Part shown: positions 1 to 7,433 of the stretch, in pieces
Layout: each line of letters opens with the position of its first letter
Position numbering within the stretch: position 1 is the stretch's first letter
From: Streptomyces celluloflavus
GTDB taxonomy: Bacteria > Actinomycetota > Actinomycetes > Streptomycetales > Streptomycetaceae
Length of the DNA: 64,000 nt
Assembly (NCBI GenBank): GCA_000720995.1
Contig: JOEL01000004.1
Span: 62,001 to 126,000 of the forward strand
Reading direction: 5' to 3'
Made by a program: the position numbers and the translations under genes
The notes under the pieces: generated by a model
Told to the model about the DNA's origin: nothing
What the model saw: only the letters and a program-made list of their open reading frames with translations
Databases searched by the model: none

Positions 1-264
1 CTGCTGGCGTCCGAGGGTGTCGCCTCGGTGGTCGTCGACTGCGAGTCGGGACCGGTCCGGCTGGGGCTCGCGGCCGAGCTGGCCCGCGATCTGCGGGGCA
101 CCGCCGTCGCCCTCGACGAGCTGCGCGCGGACAGCGTCTCGGCCCTCGTCCGGGACGTCCGGGGCACCGGCGCCGGGCGCGGCGCGCAGCACGCGCGGCC
201 GGAGACCGACGGCCGGTCCGCACAGACTTCCCGCCACACCCCACGCTCTCGGAAGGTCGCGTAA
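1..264 (+). CDS. Chelatase VWA subunit, C-terminal fragment
   Basis: The reading frame is open from the first base, so only the last 87 residues are present. They resemble the end of the von Willebrand A domain of magnesium chelatase subunit D/putative cobaltochelatase proteins: a hydrophobic strand with VVVDCESG, then an LGLAAELARDL helix and a low-complexity Arg/Thr-rich tail. In actinobacteria this protein precedes cobO and is thought to work with CobN in cobalt insertion into hydrogenobyrinate diamide. The TAA stop overlaps the cobO start by one base (TAATG), so the two genes are translationally coupled. The family call rests partly on context because most of the protein lies outside the window. 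Confidence 0.72.
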   Translation: MLASEGVASVVVDCESGPVRLGLAAELARDLRGTAVALDELRADSVSALVRDVRGTGAGRGAQHARPETDGRSAQTSRHTPRSRKVA

Positions 265-860
265 TGCCACAGGGACAGCCGTCCGTCGTACCGAACGACG
301 GGCTCACCACCCGCCAGCGCCGCAACCGGCCGCTGGTCCTCGTCCACACCGGCGTCGGCAAGGGCAAGTCCACGGCCGCCTTCGGGCTGGCGCTGCGGGC
401 CTGGAACCAGGGCTGGCCGATCGGGGTGTTCCAGTTCGTGAAGTCGGCGAAGTGGAAGGTCGGTGAGGAGCGGGCGCTGACGGTGCTCGGCGCCACCGGC
501 GAGGGCGGCAGCGTCGCCTGGCACAAGATGGGCGAGGGCTGGTCGTGGGTGCAGCGCGACATCGCCTCCAGCGAGGAGGCGGCGCGCGAGGGCTGGGAGC
601 AGGTCAAGCGGGATCTCGCCGCGGAGACGTACAAGCTGCTGGTGCTGGACGAGTTCGCGTATCCGCTGCACTGGGGCTGGGTGGACCCCGAGGAGGTGGT
701 GTCGGTGCTGCGCGACCGTCCCGGGACGCAGCATGTGGTGATCACCGGCCGCAACGCCCCGCAGCCGCTGCTGGACTTCGCGGACCTGGTGACGGACATG
801 TCCAAGGTCAAGCACCCGATGGACGCCGGTCAGAAGGGCCAGCGGGGCATCGAATGGTGA
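264..860 (+). CDS. cobO: Cob(I)yrinic acid a,c-diamide adenosyltransferase
   Basis: This protein transfers the 5'-deoxyadenosyl group of ATP to the cobalt of cob(I)yrinic acid a,c-diamide in cytoplasmic B12 synthesis (CobO/BtuR/CobA family). The 198-aa length is typical. Residues 29-37 form the P-loop TGVGKGKST. FVKSAKWKVGEERAL and the LLVLDEF Walker B-like strand with a following WVDPEEVV segment match the family, as does the C-terminal DLVTDMSKVKHPMDAGQKGQ. The ATG overlaps the upstream chelatase stop, and cobB follows after 7 bases. Together the three genes form the end of an aerobic-type cob operon. Confidence 0.96.
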   Translation: MPQGQPSVVPNDGLTTRQRRNRPLVLVHTGVGKGKSTAAFGLALRAWNQGWPIGVFQFVKSAKWKVGEERALTVLGATGEGGSVAWHKMGEGWSWVQRDIASSEEAAREGWEQVKRDLAAETYKLLVLDEFAYPLHWGWVDPEEVVSVLRDRPGTQHVVITGRNAPQPLLDFADLVTDMSKVKHPMDAGQKGQRGIEW

Positions 861-867
861 GCACGGC

Positions 868-2304
868 GTGAGCGGTACCACGATCCCCCGGCTGGTGATC
901 GCCGCGCCCTCCTCGGGTGCGGGCAAGACGACGGTGGCCACCGGTCTGATGGCGGCGTTCGCCGAGGCCGGGCTGTCGGTGTCGCCGCACAAGGTGGGGC
1001 CCGACTACATCGACCCGGGCTACCACGCACTGGCCACCGGCCGCCCCGGCCGCAATCTGGACGCCTATCTGTGCGGTCCCGGGCGGATCGCCCCGCTCTT
1101 CCTGCACGGTGCGGCGGGCGCGGATCTCGCGGTCGTCGAGGGCGTGATGGGGCTGTTCGACGGCGCCTCGGGGCAGGGCGAGCTGTCGTCCACCGCCCAG
1201 GTCGCCAAGCTGCTGCGGGCGCCGGTGGTACTGGTCGTGGACGCGTCCTCGCAGTCCCGGTCGGTGGCCGCGCTGGTGCACGGCTTCGCCTCCTGGGACC
1301 CGCAGGTGCGGCTGGCCGGGGTGATTCTCAACAAGGTCGGCTCGGACCGCCACGAGGAGCTGCTGCGGGACGCGATGGACTCCTCCGGGGTGCCGGTGCT
1401 GGGCGCGCTGCGCCGCGGCGAGCAGGCCCGTACGCCGTCCCGGCACCTGGGCCTGGTGCCGGTCGCCGAGCGGCGGTCCGAGGCGCTGGAGTCGGTCCGC
1501 GCACTGGCGGCGCGGGTGCGCGCGGGCTGCGATCTCGACGCGCTGCTGGCGCTGGCGCGCGCGGTGCCGGAGCTGACGGAACAGGCGTGGGACCCGGCGG
1601 CGGAAGCGGCGGGCGCGTCTGCGGACGAGTCGGGCGCGGCGGACGGGAGCACCGGCCCCGCGGGTGCCGGTAAGCCGCTGATCGCCGTGGCGGGCGGCGC
1701 CGCGTTCACCTTCTCGTACGCGGAGCACGCCGAACTGCTGACCGCCGCGGGCGCCGAGGTGGTGCCCTTCGACCCGCTCCGGGACGAACGGCTGCCCGCC
1801 GGGACCCGGGGGCTGGTGATCGGCGGCGGCTTCCCCGAGGTGTACGCGCCGGAACTGTCGGCGAACGCGCCGCTGCGGGCGGCGGTGGCCGAACTGGCCG
1901 CCACCGGGGCGCCGGTCACCGCCGAGTGCGCCGGGCTGCTCTATCTCTCCCGGTCGATCGACGGGAAGCCGATGTGCGGGGTACTGCCCGCCGACGCCCG
2001 GATGACCGAGCGGCTCACCCTCGGCTACCGGGAGGCGGTGGCGACGGCCGACAACGTGCTGGCGGCGGCCGGGACGCGGGTGCGCGGCCACGAGTTCCAC
2101 CGCACGGTCCTGGAGCCGGGCGCGGGCCCGTCCCCCGCGTGGGGGCTGACGTACCCGCAGCGCCGGGTGGAGGGCTACGTCAGCGGCGGGGTGCACGCCT
2201 CGTATCTGCATGTGCACTGGGCCGCCGAGCCCTCGCTGGCCCGCCGGCTGGTCGCGAGCGCGGCGCGCGGCGCGCGGGCGGAGGCCGTGGGCGGCGGGCG
2301 ATGA
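868..2304 (+). CDS. cobB: Cobyrinate a,c-diamide synthase
   Basis: This is a glutamine amidotransferase that amidates the a and c side chains of hydrogenobyrinate/cobyrinate using ATP. It starts at GTG seven bases after cobO and has 478 residues. The N-terminal ATP-binding domain has SSGAGKTT at residues 15-22 and KVGPDYIDPGYH. The C-terminal class I-like amidotransferase domain has the nucleophile Cys354 in TAECAGLLYL and His443 in GGVHASYLHVH. An Ala/Gly-rich linker around residues 245-265 joins the two. A long open frame on the opposite strand is a high-GC artefact. Confidence 0.95.
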   Translation: MSGTTIPRLVIAAPSSGAGKTTVATGLMAAFAEAGLSVSPHKVGPDYIDPGYHALATGRPGRNLDAYLCGPGRIAPLFLHGAAGADLAVVEGVMGLFDGASGQGELSSTAQVAKLLRAPVVLVVDASSQSRSVAALVHGFASWDPQVRLAGVILNKVGSDRHEELLRDAMDSSGVPVLGALRRGEQARTPSRHLGLVPVAERRSEALESVRALAARVRAGCDLDALLALARAVPELTEQAWDPAAEAAGASADESGAADGSTGPAGAGKPLIAVAGGAAFTFSYAEHAELLTAAGAEVVPFDPLRDERLPAGTRGLVIGGGFPEVYAPELSANAPLRAAVAELAATGAPVTAECAGLLYLSRSIDGKPMCGVLPADARMTERLTLGYREAVATADNVLAAAGTRVRGHEFHRTVLEPGAGPSPAWGLTYPQRRVEGYVSGGVHASYLHVHWAAEPSLARRLVASAARGARAEAVGGGR

Positions 2305-2384
2305 GGCGGACGCCCGAGGGCGCCGGGTCCGCGGCGGCGCCGGCGCGGACCCGCGCGGCCCGGTCCGCCCGGCCGCCCGCCCGG

Positions 2385-3110
2385 TCAGCTCGCGACGGCG
2401 ACCACCAGCCAGATGAAGCCCGCGCCCGCGATCGTGCAGGCCAGGGTGGTCAGCGCGGGGTGTTCGTGGTGCGCCTCCGGGAGGATGTCGGAGGTCGCCA
2501 GGTAGAGCAGGACGCCGCCGAAGAAACCCAGATAGATGCCGAGCCAGTGCTCCGGAAGGGTGAACAGCAGGGTGGACGCCGCGCCCACCACCGGGGCCAC
2601 CGCGTCCGCGCCCAGCATCAGCAGTGCCTTGCGACGGGCGTTCCCGTAGAGGCTGGTGATGGTGTACGTGTTGAAGCCGTCCGCGAAGTCGTGCGCGATC
2701 ACGGCGACCGCCACGGCGACCGCCATCTGCTCGCCGACCTGGTAGGCCACGCCGATCGCGAACCCGTCCATGACGCTGTGCACGATCATCGCGACCGCCG
2801 CCGTGAGCCCGACCTGCGGGACTCTCTCGTGCGGGTCCATACCGTGGGCGGCCTTGCGGACCGCGAGCAGCCGTTCCAGGGCGTGCGCGGCGAGGAAGCC
2901 GGACACGAAGCAGAGCAGTGCGACCGGGACGCCGAAGACCTCCTCGCCCGCGGCGTGCAGCGCCTCGGGCAGCAGATCGAGGCCGACGACGCCCAGCATC
3001 AGCCCGCCCGCCAGGCCCAGGATGAGGTGCCGGCGGTCGGTGACGTGGTGGGCGACCCAGCCGCCGAACAGCGTCATCACCAACGCGCCCAGCGCGATGG
3101 CCACCGGCAC
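2385..3110 (-). CDS. ZIP-family divalent metal transporter
   Basis: This 241-aa integral membrane protein has about seven to eight hydrophobic segments. It carries the ZIP metal-binding motifs HSVMDGFAIGVAY (TM4) and HDFADGFNTYT (TM5), separated from the N-terminal helices by a loop containing HGMDPHE. ZIP proteins move Zn, Fe, Mn or sometimes Co into the cytoplasm. It sits on the opposite strand between cobB and the cobC fusion. Cobalt supply is therefore an attractive role, but that is inference from position only. Confidence 0.85.
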   Translation of the reverse strand: MPVAIALGALVMTLFGGWVAHHVTDRRHLILGLAGGLMLGVVGLDLLPEALHAAGEEVFGVPVALLCFVSGFLAAHALERLLAVRKAAHGMDPHERVPQVGLTAAVAMIVHSVMDGFAIGVAYQVGEQMAVAVAVAVIAHDFADGFNTYTITSLYGNARRKALLMLGADAVAPVVGAASTLLFTLPEHWLGIYLGFFGGVLLYLATSDILPEAHHEHPALTTLACTIAGAGFIWLVVAVAS

Positions 3111-3305
3111 GGTCTCACCCCTTTCCCGGGGACCCGTCCCGTCCGCGGGCCCCGGTCTCCCCGGTCGCCCGCGTACCGGCCCGTGTCACCTGCTTACTGA
3201 CCCGCCGCCGCTCCCGCATGTCCGGCCCCCGGCCGTCCCGGGCCCGCGCCCCTCGCCCGTACCGCCGCCGCCCCGCCCCGTCCCGCCGCCGAAAGGACCC
3301 GTCCG

Positions 3306-4946
3306 ATGACCGCAGAGCCCGCCGCCGGCCCGCCGCCGGCCACCGCCGACGCCACCGCCCCGCCGCCGTCGCTGGTCGCCGGTGTCGGGGCGAGCCGCGG
3401 CGTACCGGTGGCGGAGGTGCTGGACCTGGTGGCGGCCACGCTCGCGCGGGCCGGGTACGCGTCCCGCGCGGTGACCGCGCTGGCGACGGTGGCGGCCAGG
3501 GCCGCCGAGCCGGGGCTGGTCGGGGCGGCCCGGCGGCTGGGCGTGCCGTTGCGGTCCTACCCGGCCGAGGCACTGGCCGCGGTGCCGGTACCCGCGCCGT
3601 CCGACGCCGCGCGGGCCGCCGTCGGCACGCCGAGCGTCGCCGAGGCGGCGGCGCTGCTGGCCGCCGGTCCGGGCGCCGAACTGCTCGTCGGCAAACGGAA
3701 GTCGGCACCGCCCGGCCGGGCCGCACGGGCGACCTGCGCCCTCGCGGCGGCGGGCACCGGCGGCACCGGCGGCACCGGCGGCACCGGCGGCACCGGGACG
3801 ATCTTCCCAGCCCCCGCTACCGACAGCATCCCGGCCGCTACCGGCCTCCCCCACGAACCCGACCTGCGGCATCACGGTGACGCGGAGGTGCGCGGCGCCG
3901 ACGGCGCGCCGACGGATCTCACGGATCTGGCGGTCAATGTCCGCACCGGCACTCCCCCGGCCTGGCTGAAGTCCGTGATCGCCGCCTCGCTGGACGGGCT
4001 CGCCGCCTATCCGGACGGCCGGACCGCGCGCCGGGCGGTCGCGGACCGGCACGGTCTGCCGGTCGACCGGGTGCTGCTGACCTCGGGGGCCGCGGAGGCG
4101 TTCGTGCTGATCGCGCGCGCCGTGCCGGCCCGCCGCCCGGTGGTGGTGCATCCGCAGTTCACCGAGCCGGAGGCGGCGCTGCGGGACGCCGGGCACACCG
4201 TGGAACGGGTGCTGCTCGACGAACGGGACGGCTTCCGGCTGGACCCGGCGGCGGTGCCCGAGGACGCGGATCTGGTGATCGTCGGCAATCCGACCAACCC
4301 CACCTCCGTCCTCCACCCCGCCACCGCCCTGGCCCAGCTGGCGCGGCCCGGCCGGACGCTGGTGGTGGACGAGGCGTTCATGGACGCGGTACCCGGCGAA
4401 CGGGCCTCGCTGGCCGGCCGCACCGATCTGCCGGGGCTGATCGTGCTCCGCAGCCTCACCAAGACCTGGGGCCTGGCGGGCCTGCGGATCGGCTATGTGC
4501 TGGCCGCGCCCGGTACGGTCGCCGAGCTGACGCGGGCCCAGCCGCTGTGGCCGGTCTCCTCGCCCGCACTGGCCGCGGCCGAGGCGTGCTGCACGCCCGC
4601 GGCGCTCGCGGAGGCAGCCTCGGCGGCCGGGCAGATCGCCGCGGACCGGGCCCATCTGCTGTCCCGGCTGGCCGAGTTCACGGGGATCCACGCCGTACCG
4701 GCGGCCGAGGGCCCGTTCGTACTGATCCGGCTGGCGCACGCGACAGCGGTACGGGAGGAGCTGCGCACCCGCGGCTTCGCGGTACGCCGCGGCGACACCT
4801 TCCCCGGCCTGGGCCCCGACTGGCTCCGCCTCGCGGTACGGGACCGGACCACGACGGACCGTTTCGTGGCGGCGCTGGCGGGGGTGCTGGCGGGCGGGGC
4901 GGCCGAGGTGTCCGGCAGCGGGCGGGGCGGTGGTCCGGCCGACTGA
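3306..4946 (+). CDS. cobC: CbiG_C-CobC fusion aminotransferase
   Basis: This 546-aa protein has two parts. Residues about 20-140 (VAGVGASRGVPVAEV, GYASRAVTALATV, SVAEAAAL) look like the C-terminal domain of CbiG (CobE-like). Residues about 200-535 are a fold-type I PLP enzyme of the CobC/CobD and histidinol-phosphate aminotransferase type, with NPTNPT, VVDEAFMDAVPGE and the PLP lysine Lys386 in SLTKTWGLAGLRIGY. CobC-type enzymes help make the aminopropanol arm of cobalamin. The linker contains five in-frame 9-bp repeats encoding Gly-Thr-Gly. The same arrangement occurs in actinobacterial Rv2231c-type CobC proteins. Confidence 0.87.
   Translation: MTAEPAAGPPPATADATAPPPSLVAGVGASRGVPVAEVLDLVAATLARAGYASRAVTALATVAARAAEPGLVGAARRLGVPLRSYPAEALAAVPVPAPSDAARAAVGTPSVAEAAALLAAGPGAELLVGKRKSAPPGRAARATCALAAAGTGGTGGTGGTGGTGTIFPAPATDSIPAATGLPHEPDLRHHGDAEVRGADGAPTDLTDLAVNVRTGTPPAWLKSVIAASLDGLAAYPDGRTARRAVADRHGLPVDRVLLTSGAAEAFVLIARAVPARRPVVVHPQFTEPEAALRDAGHTVERVLLDERDGFRLDPAAVPEDADLVIVGNPTNPTSVLHPATALAQLARPGRTLVVDEAFMDAVPGERASLAGRTDLPGLIVLRSLTKTWGLAGLRIGYVLAAPGTVAELTRAQPLWPVSSPALAAAEACCTPAALAEAASAAGQIAADRAHLLSRLAEFTGIHAVPAAEGPFVLIRLAHATAVREELRTRGFAVRRGDTFPGLGPDWLRLAVRDRTTTDRFVAALAGVLAGGAAEVSGSGRGGGPAD
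3753..3797 (+). repeat. Five tandem 9-bp repeats in the cobC linker
   Basis: GGCACCGGC is repeated five times, the last copy ending GGG. The repeats stay in frame and encode a Gly-Thr-Gly tract between the CbiG_C and aminotransferase domains. Copy-number change would only lengthen or shorten a flexible linker. Confidence 0.9.
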
Positions 4947-5019
4947 GGACCGCACCGACCGCGGTGCCGCGCAGCCTTGCTGGAGCCCGGCCCTTCGGGG
5001 CGGGGACGACGGGGCCCCT

Positions 5020-5054
5020 CTCGTCCCCTCCGCCGGGAAGCCGGAGGGGACGAG
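5020..5054. terminator. Bidirectional terminator hairpin
   Basis: A perfect 13-bp stem pairs 5020-5032 with 5042-5054 around a 9-nt loop. It lies between the converging cobC fusion (+) and the DUF397 gene (-), so it probably terminates both. There is no U-tract, as is common in Streptomyces. Confidence 0.8.
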
Positions 5055-5060
5055 TGGCGG

Positions 5061-5267
5061 CTACGCGGACAGTTCGCCCGCCTTGACGCTGCCCACGAAC
5101 GCGGACCAGGCGGCCGGGGCGATCGCGAGCGCGGGGCCGTGCGGATCCTTGGAGTCACGGACGGGGACGGCGCCTGTTGCGGCGGCGGTGGCCGGTGACC
5201 ACTCGACGCAGGTGCCGCCGTTGTCGCTGTACGAGGATTTGACCCAACGGAGTGTTCCGGTCGTCAC
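5061..5267 (-). CDS. DUF397 domain protein
   Basis: This 68-aa protein has the typical DUF397 pattern: WVKSSYSDNGGTCVEW, then VPVRDSKDPHGPALAIAP and AAWSAFVGSV. DUF397 proteins in Streptomyces are encoded next to XRE regulators with a DUF5753 sensor domain and are thought to be regulatory partners. That is the case here: its GTG start overlaps the XRE stop by four bases (GTGA). A stretch of about 67 bases (near 5098-5164) is almost identical to the DUF397 gene inside the mobile element at 28.5 kb, pointing to recent duplication or gene conversion. Confidence 0.9.
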   Translation of the reverse strand: MTTGTLRWVKSSYSDNGGTCVEWSPATAAATGAVPVRDSKDPHGPALAIAPAAWSAFVGSVKAGELSA

Positions 5268-6100
5268 GGTGTGCCCTTTCGTAGCTGGTTGACCATGGCC
5301 ACGGTTTGCGCCTGGGACAGCGCTTCGGCCTGTAGTTGATGGTAGGCCGCCAACATGGGGAGCACGGTCGCGCGTTCGCGGTCGAGATACCCCTGGGCCT
5401 GGGACTCCGCGTACGCGACCATGGCGAGGTCAGCCATGGTGAGCAGGTTGACCGGCAGGTTGAACGTTCGGCGTTCCCCTATGTCGAACGGAGCGACCTG
5501 AAGCACGATGTTCGGCTGCTCGGCGAGCTCGACCAGTCGCGCCAGCTGCGCGCCCATGACGGCGGTTCCGCCGACCCATCGCCGGATGCAGCTTTCATCC
5601 ATCACCACCAGCACCGTGGGGGGAAGTTCTCGCTCCAGTGCCGCTTGCCGCTCCGCCAGGACCGACAGACGCTCAGTGGCCTGTTCGGGCGTGATGGTGC
5701 GCCGCTGCACTGCGCTTTCCGTCAGCACCTGCGCGTACTCCGGCGTCTGCAACAGCCCCGGAATGATCCCGATGTCGTACACCCGGATCTCAATGGCCCG
5801 GCCCTCGTACCCCACGTACTCCGGGAAGCCTTCCAACAGGCTGCCGTGCCGGATCTCGCGGTACCGCCGCTCGAACGAGTCTGCGGTGCCGACCAGGCCG
5901 AAGACTTGATCGGCACTGCGCGAGAAGCGCAAAGTTGGATGCTTGTTACCGTTTTCGACCGACGAAATATGCGAACTGGAATACGACATCCGGGTCGCCA
6001 AGTCCGCTTGCTTCCAGCCGCGCGCCTCTCGCGAGTTACGCAGGTGCACCCCGAAGGCTGCCTGCGGGCTTCGGTCCGGGTTCAACTCGTTGCGGTTCAA
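5264..6100 (-). CDS. XRE regulator with DUF5753 domain
   Basis: This is a helix-turn-helix regulator of about 278 aa. The N-terminal HTH (GVHLRNSREARGWKQADL, YSSSHISSVENG) is followed by the DUF5753 region typical of Streptomyces (PGLLQTPEYAQVL, RQAALERELPPTVLVVMDESCIRR, PNIVLQVAPF). The frame is open further upstream. A TTG at 6100 with a GGGGAT sequence upstream gives the usual family length and places the start just before the conserved NRNELNPDRSP segment, so it is preferred. The gene is cotranscribed with the DUF397 gene and divergent from the small gene at 6208, with a shared promoter region at 6101-6207. Confidence 0.88.
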   Translation of the reverse strand: MNRNELNPDRSPQAAFGVHLRNSREARGWKQADLATRMSYSSSHISSVENGNKHPTLRFSRSADQVFGLVGTADSFERRYREIRHGSLLEGFPEYVGYEGRAIEIRVYDIGIIPGLLQTPEYAQVLTESAVQRRTITPEQATERLSVLAERQAALERELPPTVLVVMDESCIRRWVGGTAVMGAQLARLVELAEQPNIVLQVAPFDIGERRTFNLPVNLLTMADLAMVAYAESQAQGYLDRERATVLPMLAAYHQLQAEALSQAQTVAMVNQLRKGTP

Positions 6101-6207
6101 CGGATCATCCCCAACGTATCGGCCCTTTCTGAAACGTTGAATAGGCCCCGACTGTAGGCCACTCTGAGTCGCCCCGGTAACGGTGTCGCTACGGAGAGGA
6201 GCAGATC

Positions 6208-6399
6208 TTGCCACGGAGGCGCACTCCCCCTGAACCTCAACTCGACTCCGAGGACGATCAGTTGAGGGCGTTGATCGATGCCGGCGGGTTCTGGCGACTG
6301 GCCCCGGAGTGGGTACCTCGTACCGGTTACGCCACACCAACCAGAGGCGTACTCAAGGGTGTTGAGGCCGGACTACGAAGGCTGCTGACCGATGAATGA
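6208..6399 (+). CDS. Small hypothetical protein of XRE module
   Basis: This 63-aa protein is not recognised. It starts at TTG behind an excellent ribosome-binding site (GGAGAGGAG, 6193-6201), which supports its being real. It is charged at both ends and has a central DAGGFWRLAPEWVPRTGYAT segment. The stop codon lies inside the next gene, an 8-base overlap, so translation is coupled. It is divergent from the XRE regulator. A role in the XRE-DUF397 module is inferred from position only. Confidence 0.6.
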   Translation: MPRRRTPPEPQLDSEDDQLRALIDAGGFWRLAPEWVPRTGYATPTRGVLKGVEAGLRRLLTDE

Positions 6400-6652
6400 G
6401 CGCGAGTCCCCGCCAGTGCGCGCCTCGGGCGTTGAGCCTGCCCCCGTGGACGGCTGCCGCATCTGCTACGCAGCCCTTCGGGACCGGGCCGCAGCGTGGA
6501 CACGAGGTGACACCCGCGACGCCGAGAGCTACGGCGAACCGCCGAATCGGGCGGTTGACCGCGACAGCCCGGCCCTTGCCGAGCTGCGCGAGCGCGTCCG
6601 TGCGGACTGCGAGAGCCGGCGCCGCCTCGGCCCCCTGGGGCGAAAGCTGTGA
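6392..6652 (+). CDS. Small Cys protein, fusion of two module genes
   Basis: This 86-aa protein of unknown function carries APVDGCRICYAALRDRAA near residues 17-34, a CxxC pair that may bind metal. Its C-terminus contains SPALAELRERVRADCESRR. The first half matches the 64-aa protein at 29646 and the second half matches the C-terminus of the 67-aa protein at 29837. It therefore looks like a deletion fusion of two neighbouring genes kept separate in the element copy. It overlaps the following frame by four bases (GTGA). Confidence 0.65.
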   Translation: MNERESPPVRASGVEPAPVDGCRICYAALRDRAAAWTRGDTRDAESYGEPPNRAVDRDSPALAELRERVRADCESRRRLGPLGRKL

Positions 6653-7252
6653 CGGCACACGGGCCCACCACGGAACCGCCCGAGCCTCCCGCCGATCCCT
6701 TCGCCGGCACTCCGTACGAGGGCAGCCCCGAGGGGTGGTGGACGCCGTACGGCGGGGCGCTGGATCAGGCGTCGGGCGTGGTCCACATTCCCCGCATGAC
6801 CGAAGCGCCCACATGGACCGGAGCAGCCGAAGCACTCGCCGACGAGGTGACCGCCGGCGCCCCCGCATGGCATGACGCCGTGCGCAGCACCCCCCGTCAC
6901 CTGCTGGTCCCACGCTGGTGGCGGCGCATCCCCAACAGCCCGGCCCGGGAATGGGAGTTGGTAGACCTCGCCGAGGACTCCCCCGAGCGGCTGCGCGCCG
7001 CGTACACCGACGAAACGCTGGTGACCCGCGTCGGTCCCACACACGCCGACCACGCCGTCCCGGGCGAGCGCGGCAAGGGTGATCCCACGTCGTCGTCCAC
7101 CCTGCCGGGGCTCATCGTGTCCATGGCGCATCGGCTCGACGTCAAGCCCGGCCACAAGGTGTTGGACGTGGGGACGGGCTCCGGCTACTCCGCCGGTCTG
7201 TTCGCCCGCCGCTTCGGGGACGAGAACGTGACCAGCGTGGACGTGGACCCGA
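6649..7252 (+). pseudogene. Truncated PCMT-like methyltransferase
   Basis: The first 45 or so residues (DPFAGTPYEGSPEGWWTPYG) match the 96-aa protein at 30037. They run in frame into the N-terminus of a protein-L-isoaspartate-type methyltransferase: AAEALADEVTAGAPAW, PRHLLVPRWW and the SAM-binding VLDVGTGSGYSAGLFARRFG. Family similarity stops after VTSVDVDP near base 7249. The frame continues only as nonsense antisense to the neighbouring gene, so the substrate-binding half is missing. It is probably non-functional, broken by a deletion or by replacement with the LAETG gene's terminator region. An internal ATG at 6796 could be the original methyltransferase start. Confidence 0.75.
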
Positions 7253-7335
7253 CGCCCCGTCCGGCCACGGTGCGTCATCAGGGACCTCGCCGGGGCTCCA
7301 CCGGACCACGCTCCGGCAGGGCCCCGGCGAGGGGT

Positions 7336-7380
7336 GCGGCGCACCGGGCGGGCCGTTTCCGGTTCCGCCCGGTGTGCCGC
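7336..7380. terminator. Hairpin downstream of the methyltransferase fragment
   Basis: A long GC-rich inverted repeat pairs 7336-7351 with 7365-7380 with one mismatch near the base. It lies between the truncated methyltransferase and the converging LAETG gene. Confidence 0.6.
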
Positions 7381-7384
7381 GGGC

Positions 7385-7427
7385 CGTACCCGTGTCCGGC
7401 GCCCCCACAGCGCCGGTCCGGGGTACG
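7385..7427 (-). terminator. Terminator of the LAETG protein gene
   Basis: This is a two-tier hairpin. CGTACCC at 7385-7391 pairs with 7421-7427, and CCGGCGC at 7396-7402 pairs with 7410-7416. It sits seven bases beyond the stop of the minus-strand LAETG protein gene. Confidence 0.65.
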
Positions 7428-7433
7428 GGTCCG

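Noticed and set aside
808-2217. A long open frame antisense to cobO/cobB
   Set aside because: It is Arg/Gly/His-rich with no recognisable domain and mirrors the wobble bias of the real genes.
3753-3797. Short tandem array as a CRISPR-like or regulatory repeat
   Set aside because: It is a 9-bp in-frame coding repeat with no spacers.
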